A stretch of 11,115 nt of DNA from Acidimicrobiia bacterium. Lineage in GTDB: Bacteria; Actinomycetota; Acidimicrobiia; Acidimicrobiales; Ilumatobacteraceae. The notes beneath the pieces are model-generated. The model was given only the letters and a program-made list of their open reading frames with translations. It was not told where the DNA came from and made no database searches. The position numbers and the translations under genes are program-made. Below, one piece after another: positions 1-6,323 of this stretch. The number at the start of each line of letters is the position of its first letter. The stretch's first letter is position 1. Location of the stretch: NCBI GenBank assembly GCA_013811855.1, contig JACCUL010000041.1:1-11115 (forward strand). Reading direction: 5' to 3'.

Positions 1-382
1 GCACGTCGCAGCGTTCGACGACGCCCCTGCCGGCAGCCAGGTACGCGTCGTCGCGCGTCGGGCCGGCGAAGGAAGCGATCCGCACGTCGGTCGCGACGGC
101 CAACAGCCGACGGAACTCGGCCCGCGAACCGGCGTCGGCGAAGTCCTGCTCGTAGTCGTCGGCCGGCAGGGGCAGGATCACCTCGACACCACCACCGCGC
201 GCCAGGACGCGCTCGGCGACCAGTCGGTCGGCGCCCTCGGCCAGCGCCGAGACGGCGAGCAGCCGACGGCCGGGCTCGTCGCCGGCGATGTCGAGGAGCA
301 CCTCGTCGACGCGGCCACTGACGACCACGACGTCGCCGATGGTCCGGTGACCGGTGACGCCGACGCGCACCGGTGCGTCCAC
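1..382 (-). CDS. SLOG-like Rossmannoid protein, partial (runs off the left edge)
   Basis: An open frame on the minus strand reads from 382 down past base 1, giving 127 residues with no stop. It starts VDAPVRVGVTGHR (motif residues 8-13), then has LLAVSALAEGADRLVAE (about 41-56), VEVILPLPADDYEQDF (about 66-81) and a RAEFRRLLAVA segment. This order of a glycine-rich GVTGHR loop, an S-x-LAEGADRL segment and an LPxPxxDYxxDF strand is typical of uncharacterised bacterial proteins I associate with the SLOG/LOG Rossmann-like superfamily, whose members bind nucleotide-related ligands. The exact ligand cannot be told. The GTG at 382 is preferred because a GGGGAGG ribosome binding site lies eight bases before it. 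An ATG at 418 would add 12 residues. The gene is divergent from the LapA-domain gene at 485. The C-terminal part, where an effector domain or membrane segments could sit, is outside the window. Family placement is from memory of motifs; that it is coding is much surer. Confidence 0.72.
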   Translation of the reverse strand, partial: MDAPVRVGVTGHRTIGDVVVVSGRVDEVLLDIAGDEPGRRLLAVSALAEGADRLVAERVLARGGGVEVILPLPADDYEQDFADAGSRAEFRRLLAVATDVRIASFAGPTRDDAYLAAGRGVVERCDV

Positions 383-484
383 GACGGCACCCTCCCCCTC
401 GAGCACGGCGACCAGCATGTCAGGGCGTTCGATGCGGGCCAGGATCGTCGGCCGGATGCCGCCGGTCTGGCAAGCTGGGGAGCC
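383..484. promoter_or_regulatory. Divergent intergenic region between the SLOG-like gene and the LapA-domain gene
   Basis: This is a 102-base gap between two divergent starts. On the plus strand it holds a CAAGCT box (471-476) eight bases before the ATG at 485. A GGGGAG run follows the box but lies too close to the ATG (two bases) for a normal ribosome binding site. On the minus strand the GGGGAGG ribosome binding site of the leftward gene is at 391-397. No convincing -35 box was seen for either direction. If the leftward gene starts at 418, the gap is only 66 bases. Confidence 0.5.
471..476 (+). promoter_or_regulatory. Putative -10 box of the LapA-domain gene
   Basis: CAAGCT ends eight bases before the ATG at 485. 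It is one of the weaker members of a series of such boxes in this window because the first base is C, not T. Confidence 0.35.
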
Positions 485-760
485 ATGTACGAGCGGAACG
501 AACGCAACGATCGCAGCGACATCGAGAGCTCGGGAACGACGACGCAGGAGCGGACCGGGCCGTCGCCGGCACTCATCGCCCTCGTCGTGCTGGCCATTGC
601 CACGGTCGTGTTCGTCCTCCGCAACGGTGAGCGGACCGAGATCGACTTCCTCTTCGCCGACGTGCGTAGCCGGGTCTGGGTCCTCATCGCCATCGCCATC
701 GCGATCGGGATCGTGCTCGACCGCCTGCTCATCACGTGGTGGCGTCGGCGGCGGCGCTGA
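485..760 (+). CDS. LapA-domain (DUF1049) small inner-membrane protein
   Basis: This 91-residue protein has a polar, charged N-terminal tail (residues 1-26, rich in Glu, Arg and Asn). A first membrane segment (about 27-45, ALIALVVLAIATVVFVL) is followed directly by RNGERTEIDFLFADVRSRVW, and a second segment (about 66-83, VLIAIAIAIGIVLDRLL) ends in a WWRRRRR tail. Two helices joined by an N-x-x-x-x-x-I-D-F-L-F turn are the hallmark of the LapA/DUF1049 family. In enterobacteria LapA works with LapB in lipopolysaccharide control. Actinobacteria lack lipopolysaccharide, so its role here is unknown. The basic tail should remain in the cytoplasm. The ATG at 485 has a CAAGCT box eight bases upstream. 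The 3' end overlaps the next gene by about 25 bases, so the two are probably co-transcribed. Confidence 0.85.
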   Translation: MYERNERNDRSDIESSGTTTQERTGPSPALIALVVLAIATVVFVLRNGERTEIDFLFADVRSRVWVLIAIAIAIGIVLDRLLITWWRRRRR

Positions 761-1674
761 GCGAGCAACACCTGCGGGCGCCGTCGAGCGGCGGCACCTC
801 GGTCGCCGTCCACGAGCTGGCCGGGACCGACGGCCCGGACCACGACCGAGTCCTGATCGCGCACGCCACCGGCTTCCACGCCCGGGCCTACCTGCCGGTG
901 GCGACGGGCCTCACACCTCGATTCCACACGTTCGGCTTCGACGCCCGCGGCCACGGAGACACGGCGGCGCCACCCGGCTGGGCCGTCGAGTGGACCGGGT
1001 ACGGCGACGACGCCCTGGCCGCCGCCGAGGAGGTCGCCGCCGGCCCGCAGAGCGAGCAGACCAAGCAGGGCGAGCGTCTGATCGGGTTCGGACACTCGAT
1101 GGGCGGCGCCCTGCTCCTGATGGCCGCCCACCGCGCGCCCAGGCTGTTCGGGCTGCTCGTGCTGTTCGAGCCGATCGTGTACCCGCCCGTCGACCCGGCC
1201 GCCGAGCCTCCGCCACCCGGCCCGCTCCCGGCCGGTGCCCGACGTCGGCGGCGGACGTTCCCCTCGATCGAGGAGGCGGTCGCCCACTACGGCTCCAGGC
1301 CACCACTCGACGCCTTCGACCCCGAGGCCCTCGACGCCTATGTCCGCTACGGGTTCACGCCCGACGACGAGGGTGTCCGCCTGAAGTGCGAGCCACAGCA
1401 CGAGGCGGCGACGTTCGAGCAGGGTCGGATCCACCGCACATGGGACCTGCTGGCGGACATCCAGACACCCGTCGTCGTGGCGTCCGGTCGGATCGAGGAC
1501 GCCTCGCCGGCGGAGATCGCCGAGGCGATCGCCGAACGCCTGCCGTTGGGCCGGTACGTGGCGATGCCCGAGCTCGATCACTTCGGCCCGTTCACCCACC
1601 CGGCATTGGTCGCCGATCTCGTCGCCACGTCGGTCCACGAGCTCGACGAACTCGACGATCACGGTTCGCCGTGA
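736..1674 (+). CDS. Alpha/beta hydrolase family protein
   Basis: This 312-residue protein (if it starts at GTG 736; GTG 739 is equally possible) has the alpha/beta-hydrolase plan. HATGF, about residues 39-43, forms the oxyanion-hole loop, and FDARGHGDTAAP follows. The nucleophile elbow GHSMGG has Ser121. The terminal ELDHFGPF carries the probable catalytic His282. The acid is probably Asp255 (or Glu254) in ASGRIED after strand 7. There is no signal peptide, so it should be cytosolic. Substrate cannot be assigned; such proteins include esterases, C-C hydrolases and haloperoxidase-like enzymes. A proline-rich, basic insert (about 156-173) sits where the cap domain begins. The start lies inside the 3' end of the LapA-domain gene, and no ribosome binding site is visible, which fits translational coupling. 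The next gene begins 23 bases downstream with its own apparent promoter box. Confidence 0.9.
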   Translation: MVASAAALSEQHLRAPSSGGTSVAVHELAGTDGPDHDRVLIAHATGFHARAYLPVATGLTPRFHTFGFDARGHGDTAAPPGWAVEWTGYGDDALAAAEEVAAGPQSEQTKQGERLIGFGHSMGGALLLMAAHRAPRLFGLLVLFEPIVYPPVDPAAEPPPPGPLPAGARRRRRTFPSIEEAVAHYGSRPPLDAFDPEALDAYVRYGFTPDDEGVRLKCEPQHEAATFEQGRIHRTWDLLADIQTPVVVASGRIEDASPAEIAEAIAERLPLGRYVAMPELDHFGPFTHPALVADLVATSVHELDELDDHGSP

Positions 1675-1685
1675 CACCCCCACCG

Positions 1686-1691
1686 TACGAT
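1686..1691 (+). promoter_or_regulatory. Putative -10 box (TACGAT) of the RecB-like nuclease gene
   Basis: TACGAT ends six bases before the ATG at 1698, in the 23-base gap after the hydrolase stop. No ribosome binding site lies between them. The spacing fits transcription starting at or next to the start codon, giving a leaderless message. Confidence 0.55.
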
Positions 1692-1697
1692 CGCCCC

Positions 1698-2528
1698 ATG
1701 TTCGATGTGCCCACGAGCCTGTCGCCCAGCCGGGTCGAGTCGTTCACCAACTGCCCGCTGGCGTTCCGGTTCGCCAACATCGAGAAGCTCCCCGAGGCGC
1801 CGACGATCCACACCACCCGTGGCTCGCTCGTCCACCGGGCCCTGGAGCTGGCGTACGTGCACCCGGCCGACGAGCGGGTGCCCGAGCTGTTCCACGCCTG
1901 CCTCGAGCGGGCCGTCGCCGAGTACCGCGCGCTACCGGACCTCGCCGACCTCGACCTCGACGAGCGGGAGCTGGACGACTTTGTTTCCGAGTGCCGGGGG
2001 CTGGTCGACACCTACCTGACCATGGAGGATCCCCGGCGCATCCACCCGATCGGCCTGGAGCTGCGCCTCAGCGCCCAGGTCGGCTCGCTCGGGCTGCGCG
2101 GCATCATCGATCGGCTGGAGCTGCGCGACGGCGAGCTCGTCGTCACCGACTACAAGACCGGCCGGGCGCCGTCGACCAAGTGGGAGCAGAAGAGCCTGGC
2201 CGGCGTGCAGTTCTACTCGTTCCTCTGCGCGCAGGTCTTCGGCCGGCGGCCGGCGGCCATCCGGCTGATGTACCTGCGCACCGGCGAGACGATCGAAGCC
2301 ACGCCGTCGGAGCAGTCGACGCGGTTCATCACCACCAGGGCCACGGCTGTGTGGCGGGCTGTCGAGCGGGCCTGCACGACGGGGGACTTCCGGCCGCGAC
2401 CGGGCGCGCTGTGCTCGTCGTGTTCGTTCCGGGCGTGGTGTCCCAGCTTCGGCGGCGATCCCGACCGCGCCGCCGTCGACTCGGCCCGCGCCGTCCAGTC
2501 GGTCCTGGGCGAGCTGGTCCCCGTGTGA
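1698..2528 (+). CDS. RecB/Cas4-like PD-(D/E)XK nuclease with probable 4Fe-4S cluster
   Basis: This 276-residue protein belongs to the RecB/AddB/Cas4-type exonuclease family. It opens with LSPSRVESFTNCPLAFRF (residues 8-25, Cys19). The helical GxxxH motif follows as RGSLVHRALE (His46). The nuclease core has GIIDRLE (Asp138), VVTDYKTG (Asp151 and Lys153) and a QFYSF segment with Gln171, matching motifs II, III and QxxxY/F. Near the C-terminus CSSCSFRAWC supplies Cys239, Cys242 and Cys248, which with Cys19 make the four-cysteine iron-sulfur 'staple' seen in AddB and Cas4. No helicase domain or CRISPR genes are present, so it is a stand-alone nuclease, probably in DNA repair or recombination. The ATG at 1698 is chosen because the family motif begins seven residues later and a TACGAT box precedes it. 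Its stop overlaps the start of the PAP2 gene (GTGA). Confidence 0.9.
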   Translation: MFDVPTSLSPSRVESFTNCPLAFRFANIEKLPEAPTIHTTRGSLVHRALELAYVHPADERVPELFHACLERAVAEYRALPDLADLDLDERELDDFVSECRGLVDTYLTMEDPRRIHPIGLELRLSAQVGSLGLRGIIDRLELRDGELVVTDYKTGRAPSTKWEQKSLAGVQFYSFLCAQVFGRRPAAIRLMYLRTGETIEATPSEQSTRFITTRATAVWRAVERACTTGDFRPRPGALCSSCSFRAWCPSFGGDPDRAAVDSARAVQSVLGELVPV

Positions 2529-3151
2529 CCGATCCGGCCGTCCCGACGTCGATCACCGACACGGCGCCGCCCCCAGGGTCACCGCTGCCGGCGGTCGCCC
2601 CGGGCCGGCGCCGGCTCGGACCTGCGATCGAGACGTTCGACAACTGGGCCGACGTCCAGCTCGAACGGTTCCGCGGCCGGTCCGCCGCCGATGCCGTCTT
2701 CGTAACCGCCACCCGCCTGGGCGACTTCAGCCTCGTCTGGCACCTCGTCAACGTCGGCCGGGGACTGACCAGCGAGCGGCGGGCCCGGCAGGTCCCGGTC
2801 CTCGCGGCGTCCCTCGGCATCGAGAGTCTCCTCGTCAACCAGGGCCTCAAGCGCCTGTTCCGCCGCCCGCGGCCAACGGCCGAGGGCGACGCGCGCTTCG
2901 AGATCCGCCGGCCCCTGACGTCCTCGTTCCCGTCGGGGCACTCCAGCGCCGCCGGGTTCACGGCCACCGTGCTCACCGGCTGGGACGGCGGCCGCCTGGC
3001 CGTGGCGTGGTGGGGCATCGGCGCAACCGTGGCGCTGAGCAGGGCGTACGTCCGCATCCACCACGCCTCCGACGTCGTCGCCGGCATGGCGACCGGCGCC
3101 GTGCTCGGCCTGGTCGCTCGCCGCGTCCTCCGGCGAGCCGGAATTCGCTGA
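2525..3151 (+). CDS. PAP2-family membrane phosphatase
   Basis: This 208-residue protein has the complete three-part phosphatase signature of the PAP2 superfamily. KRLFRRPRP is the K-x6-R-P motif (Lys109, Arg116, Pro117), SFPSGHS is the P-S-G-H motif (136-139), and SRAYVRIHHASD is the S-R-x5-H-x3-D motif (Ser172, Arg173, His179, Asp183). Hydrophobic stretches around 88-104, 142-151, 157-172 and 185-198 are consistent with membrane helices. Likely substrates are lipid phosphates such as phosphatidic acid, phosphatidylglycerol phosphate or an isoprenyl pyrophosphate; the sequence does not decide. The first 30 residues are Pro-rich and disordered-looking. The GTG start overlaps the nuclease stop by four bases, which indicates translational coupling, although the two functions are not obviously related. 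A WS/DGAT gene, which would use diacylglycerol, lies two genes downstream. Confidence 0.92.
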   Translation: MTDPAVPTSITDTAPPPGSPLPAVAPGRRRLGPAIETFDNWADVQLERFRGRSAADAVFVTATRLGDFSLVWHLVNVGRGLTSERRARQVPVLAASLGIESLLVNQGLKRLFRRPRPTAEGDARFEIRRPLTSSFPSGHSSAAGFTATVLTGWDGGRLAVAWWGIGATVALSRAYVRIHHASDVVAGMATGAVLGLVARRVLRRAGIR

Positions 3152-3174
3152 CGCCAGGACCGGTTGAACCCGTC

Positions 3175-3777
3175 ATGTCCCTCCGCACCTTCGGCCTGAC
3201 CTACGACTACCGCTGCCCGTACGCCCGCATCGCCCACGACCACGTGGTCACCGGGCTGCGCGCCGGCGCCGCTTGGGACGTCACGTTCCTGCCGTTCTCG
3301 CTGCGCCAGGCCCACGTCGAAGAAGGTGAGCAGCCGGTGTGGGAGCGGCCCGAGGTCGACTCCGGGCTCCTTGCCCTGCAGGTCTCCATCGCCGTCCGCG
3401 ACACCATGCCCGAGCGGTTCCTCGACGTCCACCACGCCCTGTTCGAGCACCGCCACGTCGCCGGCGGACAGCTCCGTGAGCGGGACGACCTGACCCCCGT
3501 GCTCGCCGGAGCAGACGTCGATCCGGCCGCCGTCTGGGTCGAGGTCGACGGCGGAGGCCCGCTGGCGACGATCGAGAAGGAACACACGGGCTACGTCGAG
3601 TCGCACACCGTGTGGGGCGTCCCGACGTTCATCGTGGGCGAGGCGGCCGTGTTCGTGCGCCTGCTCGAACCCGCCGCCGGGGACGGTACGTTGGCCGTCG
3701 CCACCGTCGACCGGGTCCTCGACCAGATCGCCTGGCCCGTCCTCAACGAGTTCAAGCACACCTCGATCCCCCGCTGA
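3175..3777 (+). CDS. DsbA-fold oxidoreductase with a single-cysteine CPYA active site
   Basis: This 200-residue thioredoxin-fold protein has the DsbA/FrnE helical insertion. The active-site region is LTYDYRCPYARIAHDHV with Cys14; the usual second cysteine of CxxC is Ala17. The cis-proline loop is VWGVPTF (Pro150). No other cysteine occurs in the whole protein, so it cannot make an internal disulfide. No signal peptide is visible, so it should be cytosolic. Relatives include FrnE-like proteins, mycothiol-dependent nitroreductases and 2-hydroxychromene-2-carboxylate isomerases. A one-cysteine member would be expected to work with a small thiol, here plausibly mycothiol since mca is in the window, but that is inference. 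It starts at the ATG at 3175, 23 bases after the PAP2 stop. No strong ribosome binding site was seen. Confidence 0.85.
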   Translation: MSLRTFGLTYDYRCPYARIAHDHVVTGLRAGAAWDVTFLPFSLRQAHVEEGEQPVWERPEVDSGLLALQVSIAVRDTMPERFLDVHHALFEHRHVAGGQLRERDDLTPVLAGADVDPAAVWVEVDGGGPLATIEKEHTGYVESHTVWGVPTFIVGEAAVFVRLLEPAAGDGTLAVATVDRVLDQIAWPVLNEFKHTSIPR

Positions 3778-3804
3778 CCCGCCGGCCCGGGGAGGGTCGT
3801 GTGG

Positions 3805-3810
3805 CAGGAT
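3805..3810 (+). promoter_or_regulatory. Putative -10 box (CAGGAT) of the WS/DGAT gene
   Basis: CAGGAT ends seven bases before the GTG at 3818. A GGAGGG lies about 20 bases before the GTG, too far to act as its ribosome binding site, which favours a leaderless reading. Confidence 0.4.
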
Positions 3811-3817
3811 CGGCGTC

Positions 3818-5206
3818 GTGGCTGACGTGGCGCACGAGCGCAAGATGTCCGACGCCGAGGGGCTGATGTGGCGGCTGGAGAAGGATCCCTACCTGTCGTC
3901 GTCCTTCACCACGCTGTCGATCCTCGACCGGCCGCCGGACGTCGCCCGGCTGCGGGCCCGCCTCGAACGCGCCGCCGTCGCCATCCCGCGTCTGGCGTGG
4001 CGCGTCCAGCCGGCGCCGGTGAACTTGACGGCCCCGTCGTGGGTCGACGATCCCGACTTCGACATCGACCACCACTTCCGCCACATCGCCCTGCCCAAGC
4101 CGGGTTCGATGCGCCAGCTCCTCGATCTGACGTCGCTGATCAGCGTCGACCCGTTCGAGCGCACCCGCCCGCTGTGGCAGTTCGTCGTGATCGACGGTTT
4201 GCGCGGAGGCAAGTCGGCGCTCGTGACGAAGATGCACCACACCATCACCGACGGCGAGGGCGGGGTGCGGATGTCGTTGCAATACCTCGACTTCGAGCGC
4301 GATGCGCCTGACCCCCCGCCGCTCGATCCGCTGTCGGTCGAGGCGGCCGAGACCTCCGACGCGCCGTCGGTCCTGAGCACGGTCCGCGATCTCGTCGCCG
4401 GCAGCTTCCGCATCCCCGTCGGCGTCGTCCGACAGGTCAAGGCGCTCCTCGCCGATCCGACGTCGATCCCGACCGCTGGCGCGGCGGCGACGGACACCGT
4501 GCGCGGCGTGATGTCCCAGCTCGCCGACGTCGATCGCGCCCGCTCGCCGCTGTGGGGGGCACGGTCACTGCGCCGCCGGGCCGAGGTGGCCCAGGCGCCG
4601 TTCGCCGAGACGAAGGAGGCCGCCAAGCGCCTCGGCGGGACGCTGAACACGGCGTTCCTCACGGCCGCGGCCGCGGCCGCGTCGCGCTACCACGTCGAGT
4701 TCGGCGCCCCCGTCGACGAGCTCCGGGCGAGCATGGCGATCAGCACCCGCACGGAGAGCTCCGGCGCCAACGCCTTCTCGCTGGCCCGACTCATGGTCCC
4801 GACAGGCGAGATGCCGATCGGCGACCGCTTCCGGGCCATCCAGCAGCTTGCCGACGAGGCTCGCGATCAGGACCGGGGCGGAGGGGCGTCGCTGGCCACG
4901 CTGGCGGCGGTGGCCTCGACGCTCCCGACCTCACTCGTCACGCGGTTGGCCCGCCAGCAGGCCGAGACGGTCGACTTCGCGACGTCCAACGTGCGCGGCG
5001 CGGCGGTTCCGATGTACCTGTGCGGCGCCCAGCTCGTGCAGAACTACCCGCTCGGCCCACTCGGCGGCGTGGCGTTCAACCTGACATTGCTGTCCTACCT
5101 CGGCCGCCTCGACGTCGGCCTGAACGTCGATCGGGCGGCCGTCGAGGACCCGGCGCGGCTGGCCGCGCTCGTCGAGCAGTCGCTCCAGGAGCTGGGCGCG
5201 GCCTGA
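3818..5206 (+). CDS. Wax ester synthase/acyl-CoA:diacylglycerol acyltransferase (WS/DGAT)
   Basis: This 462-residue protein is the usual length for bacterial WS/DGAT. It transfers an acyl group from acyl-CoA to diacylglycerol or a long-chain alcohol, making triacylglycerol or wax ester stored in lipid bodies. The N-terminal region is MSDAEGLMWRLEKDP (from residue 10). The family RPLW motif is at 117-120. The catalytic condensation-type motif HHTITDG has His140, His141, Asp145 and Gly146. FATSNVRG (388-394) matches the conserved S-N-V-x-G region, and YPLGPLGGVAFN (410-421) follows. An alanine run (283-288) lies in the C-terminal domain. The GTG at 3818 is preferred on a CAGGAT box seven bases upstream; ATG 3845 is a possible later start. 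Whether diacylglycerol or an alcohol is preferred cannot be read from sequence. The gene ends 23 bases from a convergent small gene. Confidence 0.93.
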   Translation: MADVAHERKMSDAEGLMWRLEKDPYLSSSFTTLSILDRPPDVARLRARLERAAVAIPRLAWRVQPAPVNLTAPSWVDDPDFDIDHHFRHIALPKPGSMRQLLDLTSLISVDPFERTRPLWQFVVIDGLRGGKSALVTKMHHTITDGEGGVRMSLQYLDFERDAPDPPPLDPLSVEAAETSDAPSVLSTVRDLVAGSFRIPVGVVRQVKALLADPTSIPTAGAAATDTVRGVMSQLADVDRARSPLWGARSLRRRAEVAQAPFAETKEAAKRLGGTLNTAFLTAAAAAASRYHVEFGAPVDELRASMAISTRTESSGANAFSLARLMVPTGEMPIGDRFRAIQQLADEARDQDRGGGASLATLAAVASTLPTSLVTRLARQQAETVDFATSNVRGAAVPMYLCGAQLVQNYPLGPLGGVAFNLTLLSYLGRLDVGLNVDRAAVEDPARLAALVEQSLQELGAA

Positions 5207-5232
5207 TCGACGGTTCCTCGTCGGGCCGATCA
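5204..5232. terminator. Hairpin between the convergent WS/DGAT and small-protein genes
   Basis: TGAT-CGACG (5204-5212) can pair with CGTCG (5219-5223) and, across a five-base bulge, ATCA (5229-5232). The structure includes both convergent TGA stop codons. There is no T-run on either strand, so it would be an atypical terminator. Support is modest. Confidence 0.3.
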
Positions 5233-5433
5233 GAGGTCAGACGTGTCGACGACCGGCGCCGTGAGCGTCGTGCGCACGTCCAGCAACAGATCGGCGACCT
5301 CGTTGGACGAGACCAGCTCCCGCCGCATCATCCGCCCGAGCGCCTGATCGATGACCGCGATCGCCTCGGCGATCACAGCGTCGTGCGAGTCGGTAGCCGG
5401 CTCGGGGGCGGTGCGTTCGAGCTGATCGGTCAT
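5230..5433 (-). CDS. Small hypothetical protein (67 aa)
   Basis: This short protein has a polar acidic N-terminus (MTDQLERTAPEPATDSHDAV) followed by a predicted helical body, IAEAIAVIDQALGRMMRRELVSSNEVADLLLDVRTTL. Cysteine, membrane segments and a signal peptide are all absent. It looks real for three reasons. It exactly fills the gap between two plus-strand genes. Its composition is that of a soluble helical protein rather than the Arg/Pro-rich noise of shadow frames. A TACCGT box lies eight bases before its ATG. I do not recognise a family; the LVSSNEVADLLLDVR stretch looks like a small helical adaptor or regulator. It is convergent with the WS/DGAT gene and divergent from the dehydrogenase. 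Confidence 0.75.
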   Translation of the reverse strand: MTDQLERTAPEPATDSHDAVIAEAIAVIDQALGRMMRRELVSSNEVADLLLDVRTTLTAPVVDTSDL

Positions 5434-5441
5434 CGCTCGAC

Positions 5442-5447
5442 ACGGTA
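5442..5447 (-). promoter_or_regulatory. Putative -10 box (TACCGT) of the small hypothetical gene
   Basis: On the minus strand TACCGT ends eight bases before the ATG at 5433. It lies inside a 14-base word, GCGGCGGTACCGTG, that recurs exactly before the S9 peptidase gene (6303-6316). Confidence 0.55.
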
Positions 5448-5486
5448 CCGCCGCGCTCGGCGTCGCGTCGGCCAACCTGCGCTTCG

Positions 5487-5492
5487 TACGAT
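5487..5492 (+). promoter_or_regulatory. Putative -10 box (TACGAT) of the dehydrogenase gene
   Basis: TACGAT ends seven bases before the ATG at 5500, with no ribosome binding site between. It is the same hexamer, with the same preceding G, as the box before the nuclease gene. It sits in the 66-base divergent gap 5434-5499. Confidence 0.55.
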
Positions 5493-5499
5493 CAACGCC

Positions 5500-6282
5500 A
5501 TGGACCTCGCTGGACGCCATGTGGTCGTGACGGGCGCCGCCCGCGGCATCGGGGCCGCGCTCGCTCGGCGGTTCCACGCCGCCGGGGCCAGCGTGGTCGT
5601 CGCCGACCTCGACAGCGTGGCCAACGTCGCCGACGGACTGGCCAACGCCGTCGGCGTGATCGCCGACGTCTCCAGCGAGGCCGGCAACATCGCCCTCATC
5701 GACCGGGCCGAGCGGGTGTTCGGGCCGATCGACCTGTTCTTCGCCAACGCCGGCATCGGCGGGGGCACGGACCTCGACACGACCGAGGACGCCTGGCAGC
5801 ACGCCTTCGACGTCAACGTCAACGCCCATCGGTGGGCGGCCAAGCACCTCGTGCCTGGCTGGCTCGCCCGCGGCGAGGGATACTTCTGCTCGACGGCCTC
5901 GGCGGCGGGGCTCCTCGCCCAGATCGGCTCGGCGCCGTACACGATGACCAAGCGCGCCGCGGTGGCGTTCGCCGAGTGGCTGTCGATCACGTATGGCAAC
6001 CGGGGCATCCGGGTGAGCTGCCTGTGCCCGCAGGGGGTCAACACGGACATGCTCCGCGCCGGTGATGCCGCGGTGGGCCGCGGTGTCGAGGTGGTCCGGG
6101 CCGCTGGGATCGTGCTGGAACCCGAGCAGGTCGCCGAGGTCGTCGCCACGGCCATCGACGACGAGCGGTTCCTGATCCTTCCGCACCCCGAGGTGCGCGA
6201 CTACATGGTGCTCAAGGCTGACGATCCCGATCGCTGGCTGGCCGGCATGCGCCGCCTCCAGGCCCGCATCCTCGGCGTCTGA
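5500..6282 (+). CDS. Short-chain dehydrogenase/reductase (SDR), classical type
   Basis: This 260-residue protein is a classical SDR. The N-terminal cofactor loop is TGAARGIG (11-18). Asp36, at the end of the second strand (VVVADLD), suggests NAD(H) rather than NADP(H). NAG is at 83-85, and DVNVNAH holds the structural Asn (about 106). The catalytic Ser134, Tyr147 and Lys151 are in STASAAGLL and YTMTK with the normal 13-residue spacing. CPQGVNTDM (176-184) is the usual post-strand-6 loop. The substrate is not determined; the C-terminal tail, DDPDRWLAGMRRLQ, is often seen in SDRs of uncertain substrate in actinobacteria. The start at 5500 is set by the first glycine motif at residue 11 and the TACGAT box. 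Transcription appears independent, divergent from the small hypothetical gene. Confidence 0.93.
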   Translation: MDLAGRHVVVTGAARGIGAALARRFHAAGASVVVADLDSVANVADGLANAVGVIADVSSEAGNIALIDRAERVFGPIDLFFANAGIGGGTDLDTTEDAWQHAFDVNVNAHRWAAKHLVPGWLARGEGYFCSTASAAGLLAQIGSAPYTMTKRAAVAFAEWLSITYGNRGIRVSCLCPQGVNTDMLRAGDAAVGRGVEVVRAAGIVLEPEQVAEVVATAIDDERFLILPHPEVRDYMVLKADDPDRWLAGMRRLQARILGV

Positions 6283-6309
6283 CCCGTCGGGCCACGGGGC
6301 GGGCGGCGG

Positions 6310-6315
6310 TACCGT
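6310..6315 (+). promoter_or_regulatory. Putative -10 box (TACCGT) of the S9 peptidase gene
   Basis: TACCGT ends eight bases before the GTG at 6324. No ribosome binding site lies between. It is inside the 14-base word GCGGCGGTACCGTG, identical to the one before the small minus-strand gene. A weak hairpin (CCCGT 6283-6287 with ACGGG 6294-6298) lies just upstream, after the dehydrogenase stop. Confidence 0.55.
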
Positions 6316-6323
6316 GCCCAGCC

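Noticed and set aside
178..1683. A long open frame on the minus strand (about 500 codons) across the LapA and hydrolase genes
   Set aside because: Its translation is rich in Arg, Gly and Pro with no recognisable motif, while the plus-strand genes beneath it have clear domains and catalytic residues. GC-rich third positions make such shadows common.
2329..3843. A long minus-strand open frame across the PAP2 and DsbA-like genes
   Set aside because: Low-complexity Arg/Ser/Pro composition, and it is antisense to two genes with full signature motifs.
4669..4681. A GGCCGC tandem-like tract in the WS/DGAT gene
   Set aside because: It encodes a plain alanine run in the protein (residues 283-288) and needs no other explanation.
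6283..6298. CCCGT/ACGGG hairpin after the dehydrogenase gene as a terminator
   Set aside because: Only five base pairs and no T-run; in such GC-rich sequence this is expected by chance.
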